DNA of 64,000 nucleotides from Gammaproteobacteria bacterium (GCA_016744995.1 JADGDG010000010.1:1-64000); one strand, 5' to 3'. Shown: positions 27,803 through 38,729, counted from the stretch's first letter. The notes: generated from the letters alone by a model not told the origin. Program-made: numbers and translations.

Positions 27803-28978
27803 ATGTTACAAAATAAACATTCATCACAAATACTTTTTCTAATAATTTCAGCAGTAATTGGTTTTCTGCTGGCACTAGGATATTACGATTTATTTATTCA
27901 AACAACTGATGAACAAACAAACACCTCTGTTCTTCAACCTGTAGCACCGCCCCACAACCCGAATATAAGTTCACTGCCCCCAGCAGTCATAACCAGCTTT
28001 GCACCTGCTGTCAGCCGGGCTGCACCAGCAGTGGTCAATATCTTTACCCGCAAACGTATTAAACAAAAAAGCAGTTTATATAATAATGCCACAATCAGAG
28101 CATTAATCGAAAAACGTCCCCCACCCTCACGCTACAAAGAAGAGACTAATCTGGGGTCAGGCGTTATCGTATCATCACAGGGACATATATTAACCAACAA
28201 CCACGTGATTTCCGGGGCTGAGGATATTGAAGTTCTTTTAAAAGATGGCCGTTATTTCAAGGCCAGTCTGGTTGGCCGAGATCTTGAAACAGACCTTGCT
28301 TTATTAAAAGTAGACGCCCAAAACCTTCCCACAATTCACTTTGGTAATTCAACCAATTTGCAAGTTGGTGATATTGTGCTTGCCATTGGCAACCCCTTTG
28401 GTTTAGGAAACACTGTCACATCAGGCATAGTCAGTGCCTTAAACCGTTCTCGCTTCAGAACCAATGATTTTGATAATTTCATCCAGACCGATGCTGCCAT
28501 TAATCCCGGAAATTCAGGGGGTGCTCTGGTCAATACTCAGGGTGATATGATTGGCTTAAATACCATTAATATCACTAATAGCGGCGGCTCTCAGGGTATT
28601 GGTTTTGCCATCCCCTCTTCAATCGCCCGTGATGTTATGGATCAGTTAGTTATCTTTGGTGAAGTCCGCCGCGGCTGGATAGGTATTGAAGCAAAAGAAA
28701 TATCTCCCATGCTGGCGCAACAGCTTAATAGTGAAATCAACGATGGTCTGCTCATCATTGGTGTCATGCAAAATGGTCCGGGGCAAAAGGCAGGCATTCA
28801 GGCAGGCGATATTATTACCCATATTAACAATATAAAAATAACATCAGCGAAAAAAACACTCGAGATGATCACCAACCTTCGCCCCGGTGATACCGCTATT
28901 CTACGAGGAATTCGACATCACCAGTCAATGCAATTCAGAGTCACTGCGGAGGAACGACCACAAATGTCAGGCTCCTAA
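27803..28978 (+). CDS. Periplasmic serine endoprotease, DegS/AlgW-like
   Basis: A 391-residue membrane-anchored trypsin-like protease. An N-terminal transmembrane segment (residues about 10-28) is followed by the protease domain with catalytic His in LTNNHVISG, Asp in ETDLALLKV and Ser in INPGNSGGAL, then a single PDZ domain (about 290-380, GWIGIEAKEI onward). One PDZ domain plus a membrane anchor favours DegS/AlgW, which cleaves an anti-sigma factor in envelope stress, over soluble DegP/DegQ with two PDZ domains. It is divergent from the Nif3-family gene, with only 41 bp between starts, and its 3' end overlaps that of hisC by 12 bp. Confidence 0.93.
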   Translation: MLQNKHSSQILFLIISAVIGFLLALGYYDLFIQTTDEQTNTSVLQPVAPPHNPNISSLPPAVITSFAPAVSRAAPAVVNIFTRKRIKQKSSLYNNATIRALIEKRPPPSRYKEETNLGSGVIVSSQGHILTNNHVISGAEDIEVLLKDGRYFKASLVGRDLETDLALLKVDAQNLPTIHFGNSTNLQVGDIVLAIGNPFGLGNTVTSGIVSALNRSRFRTNDFDNFIQTDAAINPGNSGGALVNTQGDMIGLNTINITNSGGSQGIGFAIPSSIARDVMDQLVIFGEVRRGWIGIEAKEISPMLAQQLNSEINDGLLIIGVMQNGPGQKAGIQAGDIITHINNIKITSAKKTLEMITNLRPGDTAILRGIRHHQSMQFRVTAEERPQMSGS

Positions 28979-30070
28979 AATTAACTTAAGACTATCAATA
29001 AAACTCTGATTTTCTTCCGGAGTACCAACAGTCACACGGAGGCAGTTAGCCAGAGATCCTGAGGTATTTGCAAAGCGTTTGATCAAAATACCAGATTTCC
29101 TGAGTTCTTCAAAAACAACTTCTGAACTCAGATCAATCACTTTAAATAGAATGAAATTCGCCGCACTGGGGTATTGAGTAATAGTTTTAAACTCAGATAA
29201 AGCTTCTTGTAAAATAGTTCTGTCAGCGCAAATCTGATCGGTTTGATATTTCAGAATATCATCATGTTCAAGGGCAAATTCAGCACTGAACTGGGTTAAG
29301 ACATTGATATTATAGGGCAGACGGACTTTATCAAATTCATTAATCCATTCTGGAGATCCGCTGAGCAAACCAAGTCTCAGACCGGCCAGCCCCATTTTAG
29401 AAACAGTTCTCATAACAACTAAGTTATCATATTCACTTAACATCGGCATAAAACTATGCTCTGCAAATGCATGATAGGCCTCATCAACCACCACCAGACC
29501 CGGAGCTATTTCAATAATAGTTCGTACGTCCTGCTCTGAAAATAAGTTACCCGTAGGATTATTAGGATAGGCTAAAAAGATAACAGCTGGTTGACAGGAT
29601 TCAATTGCCTCAGTCATAGCAGGCATATCAAGCTGAAACTGCTGATCCAGTGGAATACCCTGGTACGCCATATTGACGAAGCGGGCAATCATATTGTACA
29701 TAACAAAGGTAGGCTCAGGGGCCATGACAAGACTATTGGTTTTACCACCTTGCTTAGAGAGTGCCATGCAGATGATCTGAATTAACTCATCAGAGCCATT
29801 GCCGAGAATAGAGTTCATTCCCTGTGGAACAGCCATGACTTTCTCAATTCTGGATGTGAGCGTCGCAGCAGCAGGATCGGGATAGCGATTTATGGGGATA
29901 TCAGCCAGTTTAGCCAGCCAAAGTTGTTTCATTGACTCCGGCCAGAGATAAGGATTCTCCATGGCATCCAGTTTGATCATTTCACCCGAATCAGGCACAT
30001 GATAGGCATGCAGTGAACGAATATCTTCTCTGATCCATTTTTCAACAAATTGTTTAGCTGAATCAGCCAT
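28967..30070 (-). CDS. hisC: Histidinol-phosphate aminotransferase
   Basis: A PLP-dependent class I/II aminotransferase that makes histidinol phosphate from imidazole-acetol phosphate and glutamate. Seen are the substrate segment KLDAMENPYLWP, the AYPNNPTGN loop, VVDEAYHAFAE with the PLP-binding Asp/Tyr, and the Schiff-base lysine in RTVSKMGLAGLRLG. The length of 367 residues is usual. It is the third gene of a murA-hisG-hisD-hisC run on the minus strand, 64 bp after hisD. Confidence 0.96.
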   Translation of the reverse strand: MADSAKQFVEKWIREDIRSLHAYHVPDSGEMIKLDAMENPYLWPESMKQLWLAKLADIPINRYPDPAAATLTSRIEKVMAVPQGMNSILGNGSDELIQIICMALSKQGGKTNSLVMAPEPTFVMYNMIARFVNMAYQGIPLDQQFQLDMPAMTEAIESCQPAVIFLAYPNNPTGNLFSEQDVRTIIEIAPGLVVVDEAYHAFAEHSFMPMLSEYDNLVVMRTVSKMGLAGLRLGLLSGSPEWINEFDKVRLPYNINVLTQFSAEFALEHDDILKYQTDQICADRTILQEALSEFKTITQYPSAANFILFKVIDLSSEVVFEELRKSGILIKRFANTSGSLANCLRVTVGTPEENQSFIDSLKLILGA

Positions 30071-30134
30071 TCATTTATGCCCCGCTGCTCTGTTCTTGTT
30101 TTGGGTTTATCGTTCTGGGTTCTGGCCCATCAGA

Positions 30135-31436
30135 TTATTTCTTAATGCGATATTCTGCACTTCGTGCGTGGGCAGTCAGGCCCTCACCCCGGGCAATCAC
30201 AGAAGCAATTTTACCCAGCTCTGAAGCGCCCTCTTCTGAACACATAATTAAACTGGAACGTTTTTGAAAGTCGTAGACACCAAGCGCTGAACTAAAACGT
30301 GCCGTTCTTGATGTCGGCAGGACATGATTAGGCCCGGCACAATAATCACCCAGCGCTTCAGCGGTATAACGCCCCATAAAAATAGCACCTGCATGACGTA
30401 TTTCAGGCAGCAAAGCCTGTGGCTCATCAACAGACAGCTCCAGATGTTCGGGGGCAATATAGTTACACACTTCTATGGCTTCATGAATATCTTTTACATG
30501 GATCAGAGCAGCACGCTCATTCAGAGAAACCTGAATAATATCCTTGCGTTCCATGTCAACCAATAAACGTTCAATAGACTCCTGGACTTTATCCAAAAAC
30601 TCAGAGTCTGGTGAAATCAGTATTGGCTGGGCATCTTCATCATGCTCAGCCTGGGAAAACAGATCCATCGCAATCCAGTCCGGATCGGTTTTGCCATCAC
30701 AAATAACCAGTATTTCAGAGGGACCGGCAATCATATCAATACCTACCGCCCCAAAAACCATACTCTTTGCTGTGGCAACATAAATATTGCCTGGCCCAAC
30801 AATTTTATCAACTGCTGGAATAGATTCTGTACCATAGGCTAAGGCAGCAACAGCCTGAGCACCACCCACAGCAAAAACTTTATCAACACCAGTAATTGCC
30901 GCAGCGGCAAATACCAGCTCATTCACGGTACCATCCGGTGTTGGTACCACCATAATTAATTCTTTAACACCGGCCACTTTAGCAGGGATGGCATTCATTA
31001 AGACTGAGGATGGATAAGCAGCTAAGCCTCCAGGCACATAAAGTCCAACTCGATCTAAAGGAGTAACCTGCTGACCCAGCAAAGTACCGTCCTCCTCTGT
31101 ATAGGACCATGATTCCATTTTTTGTTTATCATGATAGCGTCTGACCCGCTCAGCAGAAATTTCAAGAGCATGGCGCTGCTCATCTGACAAGCCATCCAGA
31201 GCCTGTTGCAGGCGCTCTTTTGAAATAGAAAGTACTGACATATCTGCAGCGGTCATTCGATCAAATTTATTGGTATATTGCAATAAAGCCTTATCACCAT
31301 CCCTGCGAACATCAGCCAGGATCTGTTTCACCGTTAATTGCACAGAATGATCTGAAACATTATCCCAGGCCAGTAACTCTTTCATTGATGGCCAGAAATT
31401 AGTATCAGTGGTTTTAAGACGCTTAATACTAAGCAT
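30135..31436 (-). CDS. hisD: Histidinol dehydrogenase
   Basis: A Zn-dependent NAD+ enzyme that carries out the last two oxidations from histidinol to histidine. The 433-residue sequence shows the family blocks [35 protein letters not shown], then [10 protein letters not shown], the zinc-ligand [10 protein letters not shown] segment, and [14 protein letters not shown] with the catalytic histidine. It sits between hisG and hisC, all on the minus strand. Confidence 0.97.
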   Translation of the reverse strand: MLSIKRLKTTDTNFWPSMKELLAWDNVSDHSVQLTVKQILADVRRDGDKALLQYTNKFDRMTAADMSVLSISKERLQQALDGLSDEQRHALEISAERVRRYHDKQKMESWSYTEEDGTLLGQQVTPLDRVGLYVPGGLAAYPSSVLMNAIPAKVAGVKELIMVVPTPDGTVNELVFAAAAITGVDKVFAVGGAQAVAALAYGTESIPAVDKIVGPGNIYVATAKSMVFGAVGIDMIAGPSEILVICDGKTDPDWIAMDLFSQAEHDEDAQPILISPDSEFLDKVQESIERLLVDMERKDIIQVSLNERAALIHVKDIHEAIEVCNYIAPEHLELSVDEPQALLPEIRHAGAIFMGRYTAEALGDYCAGPNHVLPTSRTARFSSALGVYDFQKRSSLIMCSEEGASELGKIASVIARGEGLTAHARSAEYRIKK

Positions 31437-31500
31437 GGTAGACTCCGGTGGGTTAGTTCTTTATAAGTATTTTGGGATCGAAAATGACTATTGGTATTGT

Positions 31501-32133
31501 TTAAGCGTTAACTGCTTCCGCAATACGTTCAATCAGTGATTTGACACGATGATGTTTCATTTTCATTGATGCTTTATTGACCACCAGACGTGAGCTGATA
31601 TCAGCAATATGTTCCAGTGGTGTCAGACCGTTTGCCTTAAGCGTATTACCAGTATCAACCACATCAACAATTTGATCAGCAAGACCCACTAAAGGCGCCA
31701 GTTCCATAGAACCATAAAGCTTGATGACTTCAACCTGAATACCTTTCTCTGCGTAAAAACGCTTGGCAGCATGCACAAATTTTGTAGCAACGCGTAAGCG
31801 ACCGGAAATGGGCTTATCTTCAACCGGGCCTGCCGTCATTAGCCGGCATTTGGCTATTTTCAGATCCAACGGTTCATAAAGACCTTCACCACCATGTTCC
31901 ATCAAAACATCCTTGCCGGCAACACCTACATCAGCAGCACCATATTGAACATAAGTCGGCACATCAGTTGCACGGATAATCACCAGTTTAATGTTGTCAT
32001 GATTGGTATCCAAGATCAGCTTACGGCTTTTATCCGGATCATCTATGGGGTAAATGTCTGCATGAGCAAGCAAAGGCAGTGTTTCTTTAAAAATTCGACC
32101 TTTGGATAGTGCTATCGTCAGGGTATCACTCAT
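31501..32133 (-). CDS. hisG: ATP phosphoribosyltransferase, short form
   Basis: Catalyses the first step of histidine synthesis, joining ATP and PRPP. At 210 residues it is the short form ([18 protein letters not shown], then [13 protein letters not shown], then the PRPP-binding [15 protein letters not shown]), lacking the C-terminal histidine-binding domain. Short HisG needs the HisZ regulatory subunit, which is not in this window. It follows murA by 41 bp, an arrangement common in gammaproteobacteria outside the enterics. Confidence 0.96.
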   Translation of the reverse strand: MSDTLTIALSKGRIFKETLPLLAHADIYPIDDPDKSRKLILDTNHDNIKLVIIRATDVPTYVQYGAADVGVAGKDVLMEHGGEGLYEPLDLKIAKCRLMTAGPVEDKPISGRLRVATKFVHAAKRFYAEKGIQVEVIKLYGSMELAPLVGLADQIVDVVDTGNTLKANGLTPLEHIADISSRLVVNKASMKMKHHRVKSLIERIAEAVNA

Positions 32134-32174
32134 TGATTAATCTCTTTCTTTAAATATAAATGTCAGATAATAAT

Positions 32175-33440
<1,266 letters not shown>

Positions 33441-33680
33441 CTACCAAACCTTTGAGATTAAACAAAACAGAGCATTTTACCCCCAATTTCAAAGATAGTC
33501 ACTGAAAATGAAGCAAATTTATCAGTAGCACATCCTAGAATGGCTATTTACCTTCAAAAACATTACTAAGGGCGTAGAAAAATAATAATCCAGTAGAGGT
33601 AATAAAGCACCAAAAGCAGGCGCTGCCGGAGTTATTATTGTAAATTAGAGTAATTCTTGCGCAAACTCTTGCAACAGGCT

Positions 33681-33935
33681 TTAACCAATTAGTAATTTAC
33701 TGGCAGTTTTCCACTCTTTAGTGGTGTAGGTCTTAATACTCAGTGCATGAATAGCACCACTGGTGATAACGGTATTGACTGTTGCATAAACCATTTGCTG
33801 TTTTTTTACTGGAGTCAGACCTTCAAATTTGTCTGAAACAACAATGGTGTCAAACATACCATTGTCACCATTAACAGTTACTTGTGCAGACTCAATGCCT
33901 GTTTCAATCATTGCTTTAATTTCATCAGTTGTCAT
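33681..33935 (-). CDS. ibaG: BolA-family protein IbaG (YrbA)
   Basis: An 84-residue BolA-like protein with the class II KH-like fold. It has the conserved VxGDxxxF region (VTVNGDNGMFDTIVVSDKFE) and ends in a conserved helix preceded by HALSIKTYTTKEW. IbaG-type BolA proteins bind monothiol glutaredoxins and [2Fe-2S] clusters and respond to acid stress. Position between mlaB and murA matches E. coli. Confidence 0.93.
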   Translation of the reverse strand: MTTDEIKAMIETGIESAQVTVNGDNGMFDTIVVSDKFEGLTPVKKQQMVYATVNTVITSGAIHALSIKTYTTKEWKTASKLLIG

Positions 33936-33949
33936 ATTGTCTCTCTATT

Positions 33950-34273
33950 TTATTTAGCGGACAGTGGCAATATTTCATTTAGACCACTAATTCGGGCAAT
34001 TTCGTACATTTTTGCAGGCAAATTTAAAAAAGTTATTTTTTTACCAGCCTGTTCAGCTTCGCGATACCATTCAACTAATAATGCCAGACCCGAACTGTCA
34101 GAACGTTCTAGTTGCGACAAATCAATATTTATCGTATTTGTTTCATCAGTAAATAATGAAAGCTTATTTTTTTTCCAAAGTTCTGGTACCGTTTTGAAAT
34201 TTAACTGGCCTATGACTAAGTAGTGCCCCATAGAGACTTTTTCAAGTTGTACCGTTGCAGAATTTTCTGTCAT
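33950..34273 (-). CDS. mlaB: STAS-domain subunit MlaB of the Mla phospholipid transporter
   Basis: A 107-residue cytoplasmic STAS protein that binds and activates the MlaF ATPase. The conserved core NIDLSQLERSDSSGLALLVEW includes the DSSGLALL signature of MlaB. It starts 48 bp after the end of mlaD and is followed 14 bp later by ibaG. In most genomes mlaC stands between mlaD and mlaB, but here it is missing. Confidence 0.9.
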   Translation of the reverse strand: MTENSATVQLEKVSMGHYLVIGQLNFKTVPELWKKNKLSLFTDETNTINIDLSQLERSDSSGLALLVEWYREAEQAGKKITFLNLPAKMYEIARISGLNEILPLSAK

Positions 34274-34321
34274 GTCTTTTTCAGTCCCGTTTATAAGCTA
34301 TTAATTGAGACATATACTTTA

Positions 34322-34789
34322 TTATTTATCATCATTCGACTGACTAAAAAGAAATTGGCTGATCAGTTTCTCTAGAACAATTGAAGATTGGGTCAGTCGA
34401 ATAACGCCGCCTTCTTCAAGAAAATCAGGAGCACCACCAGGCTCAATACCAATATATTTTTCACCCAGTAAACCCGCAGTATAAATACCGGCGGAGGAGT
34501 CAACAGGCACTTCGCTAAAATTGGAATTAATAGTCATTTCAACCACGGCTTCAAAGGTAACAGGATCAACCGTGATACTGACCACTCGTCCTACAGTCAC
34601 TCCGGCAATCGCAACAGCTGAGCGTGTTTTTAAACCACTGATATTGTCAAAGTTCGCTCTGACAGTATATTGATTACCAGAGTTAAGCCCCCCCACATTG
34701 CTCACATTAACTGCCAGAACCAGCAAGGCTGCAATACCAACGGCAACAAAAATACCAACAGCAATTTCTAATCTTCTTGAATTAGACAT
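34322..34789 (-). CDS. mlaD: MCE-domain substrate-binding subunit MlaD
   Basis: The inner-membrane anchored MCE protein that forms a hexameric ring on the MlaFEB complex and takes phospholipid across the periplasmic side. An N-terminal transmembrane helix (LEIAVGIFVAVGIAALLVLA) is followed by one MCE domain (VRANFDNISGLKTRSAVAIA onward), and the C-terminus is SQFLFS-rich. I prefer ATG 34789, nine bases after a GGA motif. ATG 34795 is nearly as likely. Length of about 155 residues is normal. Confidence 0.93.
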   Translation of the reverse strand: MSNSRRLEIAVGIFVAVGIAALLVLAVNVSNVGGLNSGNQYTVRANFDNISGLKTRSAVAIAGVTVGRVVSITVDPVTFEAVVEMTINSNFSEVPVDSSAGIYTAGLLGEKYIGIEPGGAPDFLEEGGVIRLTQSSIVLEKLISQFLFSQSNDDK

Positions 34790-34872
34790 ACACATTTTTC
34801 CAATTTAATTTTTATACATATTTATACATAATTGTTGAATTCTCCAGGAGCCTGCCCGGGAATAAAAAACTG

Positions 34873-35646
34873 CTAAAGCATTAATGCTGTCAGCAAGAAA
34901 TCCAGTCCTAATACAACCAATGCAGAGTAGACAACGGTTCGAGTTGTTGCCCGACTGACACCTTCTGATGTTGGTACACAATTATAACCTTCATAAACAG
35001 CAATCCAGGTTGTCACAATGCCAAAAACAAAGCTTTTAATCACACCATTGACAATATCTTTATCAAAATCAACTTTTGCCTGCATTTGTGACCAGTAGGA
35101 GCCTTCATCAACACCCAGCAAGTCCACACCAACAAGATAACCACCAAAAATACCAACCGCACTAAACATAGCAGCTAATAGAGGCATGCTGATAATACCG
35201 GCTAATAATCTGGGGGCTAAAATACGCTCTACTGGATTAACTGCCATCATCTCGAGACCAGATAATTGTTCCGTTGCTTTCATTAAACCAATCTCTGCAG
35301 TTAAAGCAGAGCCAGCGCGTCCAGCATACAATAACGCCGTGACAACAGGTCCCAGCTCTCGAACAAGAGATAAGGCAACAATAACACCTAATGATTCCTC
35401 TGCACCAAAATCAACCAGGGTGTTATATCCCTGAAGGCCAAGAACCATACCAACAAAAAAGCCTGAGACAATAATGATCAGCATAGAGCGAACGCCAATT
35501 GAATAGAGTTGCTGTATGATTAACCCCGGGCGTAATATCACGGCCCAGAAGGACAATATTGTTTGTATAAATAAAAGGACTTCCTTACCCAGGCGAGCAT
35601 AAAACTCTATGGTATTTTTGCCAAGTTGTGCAAACCAATCAAACAT
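34873..35646 (-). CDS. mlaE: Mla transporter permease MlaE
   Basis: The permease of the MlaFEDB ABC transporter, 257 residues with about five membrane helices. Family blocks visible are IIIVSGFFVGMVLGLQGYNTL, then LVRELGPVVTALLYAGRAGSA and LTAEIGLMKATEQLSGLEMM with the conserved coupling-helix glutamates, and the C-terminal TTRTVVYSALVVLGLDFLLT. It sits between mlaF and mlaD in one minus-strand operon. Confidence 0.96.
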   Translation of the reverse strand: MFDWFAQLGKNTIEFYARLGKEVLLFIQTILSFWAVILRPGLIIQQLYSIGVRSMLIIIVSGFFVGMVLGLQGYNTLVDFGAEESLGVIVALSLVRELGPVVTALLYAGRAGSALTAEIGLMKATEQLSGLEMMAVNPVERILAPRLLAGIISMPLLAAMFSAVGIFGGYLVGVDLLGVDEGSYWSQMQAKVDFDKDIVNGVIKSFVFGIVTTWIAVYEGYNCVPTSEGVSRATTRTVVYSALVVLGLDFLLTALML

Positions 35647-35753
35647 TTTATTATCTTATCTTTAATTTTAAGTAATGGATTTAAGCTTATTCAGAGGCCA
35701 GCCCTGGAGATATGTCAGCCACACAAAAACGAGTTACAACGGAAGGATCTCAA

Positions 35754-36596
35754 TTAAACGCCCTGCAACATGTCATCCTTGTAGGAATGAGCAGGATAAT
35801 GAAATGGAACCGGCCCATCCGCCTCTCCATGAACAAATTGATTGATCCAGGGTGAATCCGATTGATTCATCTCTTGCGGACTGCCATGACCAACCACTTT
35901 ACCCTGAGAGATAATATAAATCTTATCAGCAATTGCCAGTGTCTCCTGAATATCATGGGAGACAATAACACTGGTTAAATCCAGAGCATCATTCATAGAA
36001 CGTATCAATTCAACCAGAGCACCCATGGAAATGGGATCCTGTCCGGTAAAAGGCTCATCATACAAGATCATTTCTGGATCAAGGGCAATAGCCCTGGCTA
36101 AAGCAACACGACGAGCCATGCCGCCTGATAATTGACTCGGATTTAAGTCACGAGCACCTCGAAGTCCCACCGCCTGCAATTTCATAAGAACCAGATCGCG
36201 TATCATCACTTCAGGTAATTCTGTATGTTCGCGCATAGGAAAAGCAATGTTATCAAAAACAGTCATATCCGTCAGAAGAGCACCACTTTGAAACAACATG
36301 CCCATTTTTTTTCTAACTTCATAGAGTTTTCTGGTCTTCATGGCAGGAATATTTTCACCATGAAAGTGTATTGTCCCTTGTTGCGGCTTTAGCTGGCCGC
36401 CAATTAATTTTAACAGGGTCGTTTTTCCTGTACCGCTAGGCCCCATGATGGCAGTGATTTTCCCTTTTGGAATATCAATATCAATGCCATTAAAGACTTT
36501 GGAGTGACCACGGGAGAAATGTAAATTTCTTATGCTAACAAGGTTGTTATCGTTGTTATCAATATTGCTATCAAGATTGTTATCAATTTCCGGCAT
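35754..36596 (-). CDS. mlaF: Mla transporter ATP-binding protein MlaF
   Basis: The ABC ATPase of the Mla phospholipid system. Walker A is GPSGTGKTT, the signature LSGGMARRVALARAI, Walker B MILYDEPFTGQDP, with the switch histidine in VSHDI. The first 20 residues are an unusual Asn/Asp-rich run (DNNLDSNIDNNDNN) before the conserved start LVSIRNLHFSRG. At the DNA level this comes from short near-repeats around ttgttatc. It is the first gene of mlaF-E-D-B-ibaG. Confidence 0.95.
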   Translation of the reverse strand: MPEIDNNLDSNIDNNDNNLVSIRNLHFSRGHSKVFNGIDIDIPKGKITAIMGPSGTGKTTLLKLIGGQLKPQQGTIHFHGENIPAMKTRKLYEVRKKMGMLFQSGALLTDMTVFDNIAFPMREHTELPEVMIRDLVLMKLQAVGLRGARDLNPSQLSGGMARRVALARAIALDPEMILYDEPFTGQDPISMGALVELIRSMNDALDLTSVIVSHDIQETLAIADKIYIISQGKVVGHGSPQEMNQSDSPWINQFVHGEADGPVPFHYPAHSYKDDMLQGV

Positions 36597-36716
36597 AATT
36601 TTGGCTTGATTTTAGCTTAAAGTCCATTTGCATTATCTTTCCTGGATAGTGAGTATAAATAAGTCCATATTGAATAGCGACCAAGATAAAATTATAACAA
36701 AGAATATTATGCATCT

Positions 36717-36879
36717 CTAGTACCTTAACTCATAAGTTCGCTTAACATATAACGCCGGATAAAAAAGTGATAGTCAGGCGTGGAAACGTAGGAATATCAG
36801 TATCTTTCAAGGTTTCACAACGACGCTAGCGTTTTTTAGACCAGTTAGATTTAAGTCAACTTATGCATTGGGGTACTAG
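36717..36879. mobile_element. MITE-like element with 29-bp imperfect terminal inverted repeats
   Basis: The left arm (36717-36745) and right arm (36851-36879) match at 23 of 29 positions when one is reverse-complemented. Both arms begin CTAGTACC at their outer ends. The 163-bp unit has no coding capacity, is AT-rich apart from a short CGCTAGCG palindrome, and lies between mlaF and a hypothetical gene. Short size, terminal inverted repeats and intergenic position fit a miniature inverted-repeat transposable element. No target-site duplication could be fixed with certainty. Confidence 0.6.
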
Positions 36880-36888
36880 AACCTTAGT

Positions 36889-37551
36889 TCACATCATACT
36901 CTCAAGCAATAGGGCATTACGGCAGTTATCCAGTGCATCGTGTGCTGAAGAGAAAATAAGACTGACTGATTTGTATTGACTGGATGTTGCATAGGAACGA
37001 ACCTGCTCTATTAGTTTTTTTAATTCAACAGGTTTTATCTTTTTTTCATTTTTAACAACACAAAGCAGTTCTTTGTCCTGCAACCCCAAATCATTACCTC
37101 CCGAAGTCACAAATAAGCACTCCAATTCTGCAGGGCATACCTCATCCATTTGACTAAGGGAGCACTCTAAATTAACAAAATGACAACTACAGCTGGTTTT
37201 TTTTTGAATATTACATAAAGCATATTGAGTATCATTCGTTAGCTTAGAAACATCAAACCACAGGGAAAATCCATCACCAATATCTTCTCTAAATTGAGCG
37301 ACTCCCTCAAGAATATCATCCGGCGCCATCGTTTCTACAGCCTGATCCAATGACAGAGAGTGTGTAAGATCCTGTGGACTGGTTAGAAGCAAGTGAAAAT
37401 CATTGCTATAATAAGCAACTCTCCAGTCTTCGGGTAAGTCCTCTGGAAAATATTGCTCTATCAGTGATGGATTGTGCAAACAGTCAATACCAAAGTTTAT
37501 TTGACAATAAGCGGGTTCAACTTCAGTTGGCTGCATATGATCTGAATTCAA
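36889..37551 (-). CDS. Hypothetical protein, weakly DUF72-like
   Basis: A 220-residue acidic soluble protein. The segment YFPEDLPEDWRVAYYSNDFHL recalls the opening of DUF72 TIM-barrel proteins (a YP...LP.....YY...F pattern), but the rest is too divergent to be sure. The protein is cysteine-rich around residues 118-145 (CNIQKKTSCSCHF). The TTG start at 37551 is supported by a GGGGGAG sequence eight bases upstream. An ATG at 37536 lacks one. It lies beside the MITE-like element and is divergent from the small zinc-ribbon-like gene. Function unknown. Confidence 0.65.
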   Translation of the reverse strand: MNSDHMQPTEVEPAYCQINFGIDCLHNPSLIEQYFPEDLPEDWRVAYYSNDFHLLLTSPQDLTHSLSLDQAVETMAPDDILEGVAQFREDIGDGFSLWFDVSKLTNDTQYALCNIQKKTSCSCHFVNLECSLSQMDEVCPAELECLFVTSGGNDLGLQDKELLCVVKNEKKIKPVELKKLIEQVRSYATSSQYKSVSLIFSSAHDALDNCRNALLLESMM

Positions 37552-37608
37552 AAAACAAGCTCCCCCGGCTTTTTTGTTTATAACATTATTTCTTATAGGC
37601 TAAATTCT

Positions 37609-37803
37609 ATGTCAAATGTAACTAATTTAAAACAATTTAAAAAACAGCAGCTCAAGAAAAAAAATAAAGCTAAGACCTTTTGCAAAAGTGGTTTCCATCA
37701 GTGGAAAATCACCAATCCCAATCAATTTGACGTAAAGAAGGGTAAGTTAGTGACAAATTTTCAATGCACAATTTGTGGAAAAACTAAAGTTACATTGCAG
37801 TGA
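37609..37803 (+). CDS. Small conserved zinc-ribbon-like protein
   Basis: A 64-residue basic protein. After a lysine-rich N-terminus comes FCKSGFHQWKI, then QFDVKKGKLVT and a CTICGK motif near the C-terminus. The cysteine and histidine spacing suggests a small metal-binding ribbon. Similar short proteins of unknown role occur in Pseudomonas and relatives with the same C-x-SGFHxW and G-KLVT blocks. It is a single-gene unit between the divergent hypothetical gene and mlaA. Confidence 0.75.
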   Translation: MSNVTNLKQFKKQQLKKKNKAKTFCKSGFHQWKITNPNQFDVKKGKLVTNFQCTICGKTKVTLQ

Positions 37804-37994
37804 GAGAATAAACATTAACAAATGAAGTTCATTTGTAGGAATAAAACCACAAAATAAGCGATTGATTCTATAAGGTTTTTAATAAGCCCTTGCTATTTGT
37901 CAACTTTTTGCAACAAAAATGTATATTTATAAGACAATTTTTAATATCATAGTCTGGATAAATTAAACAAAAACAAATAACAAGTTGTAAACCC

Positions 37995-38729
37995 ATGACG
38001 TTTTTAAGACTTACACACTGCCACATGCAAAAATTACTTGTTGGTGTGATCACTCTCTTCATTTTTGGCTGTGCTTCGACAACACCTGATGGTGATGTCA
38101 ATGATCCCATTGAATCAGTCAACAGAAGCATCTATGATTTTAATGAAGGTTTTGACCGCACCATTCTAAAACCTGTTGCCAAAGGGTATCAAAAATTACC
38201 AGGACCCGTGCAGACAGGGACCCACAATTTTTTCAGTAATCTTAATGATGTTATTGTGGTGGTCAATGATGTCTTGCAGCTTAAAGTCGAACAATTCAGT
38301 TCCGATGCACTGCGCCTTTCCGTTAACACCGTTTTTGGTATTCTGGGTCTGATTGATATGGGCACACCAATGGGTCTGCCTAAACACGAAGAAAGCTTTG
38401 CTGATACACTGGGTTACTGGGGTGTTGGCTCCGGACCATATGTTGTTCTTCCTATTCTGGGCCCCAGCAGTGTCCGTGACGCACCGTCCTTAATCGTTGA
38501 CTTTCTGGTTCATCCTGCCAGCCAGGTATCTCCAACCTCTGCCGTTGTGGGGTTAGCTTCAGTACAAGCAGTTGATACTCGTTCTGAATTACTTAAAACA
38601 ACTGAGCTTCGAGATCAATTAGCTCTTGACCCTTATATTTTTACTCGTGAATCTTATTATCAATGGCGCCAAAACCGGGTTTATGATGGCGAACCACCCA
38701 GAGTTATTATTGAAGACTTTGAAGAGTAA
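37995..38729 (+). CDS. mlaA: Outer-membrane phospholipid-removal lipoprotein MlaA (VacJ)
   Basis: The outer-membrane component of the Mla system, which removes phospholipids from the outer leaflet. A short signal ends in the lipobox FGC (about residue 26), followed by the VacJ core DPIESVNRSIYDFNEGFDRT, then ADTLGYWGVGSGPYVVLP and ILGPSSVRDAPSLIVDF. The ATG at 37995 or at 38025 could be used. It lies near the mlaFEDB operon but on the opposite strand, which is unlike E. coli where mlaA is elsewhere. A strong terminator region follows. Confidence 0.95.
   Translation: MTFLRLTHCHMQKLLVGVITLFIFGCASTTPDGDVNDPIESVNRSIYDFNEGFDRTILKPVAKGYQKLPGPVQTGTHNFFSNLNDVIVVVNDVLQLKVEQFSSDALRLSVNTVFGILGLIDMGTPMGLPKHEESFADTLGYWGVGSGPYVVLPILGPSSVRDAPSLIVDFLVHPASQVSPTSAVVGLASVQAVDTRSELLKTTELRDQLALDPYIFTRESYYQWRQNRVYDGEPPRVIIEDFEE

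Noticed and set aside
32134-32174. Possible his leader/attenuator between murA and hisG
   Set aside because: The gap is 41 bp, with no room for a leader peptide or histidine codon run.
36717-36800. Possible integron attC site (TAACGCC-like bases)
   Set aside because: The simple R'/R'' box arrangement is not present. Terminal inverted repeats explain the structure better.
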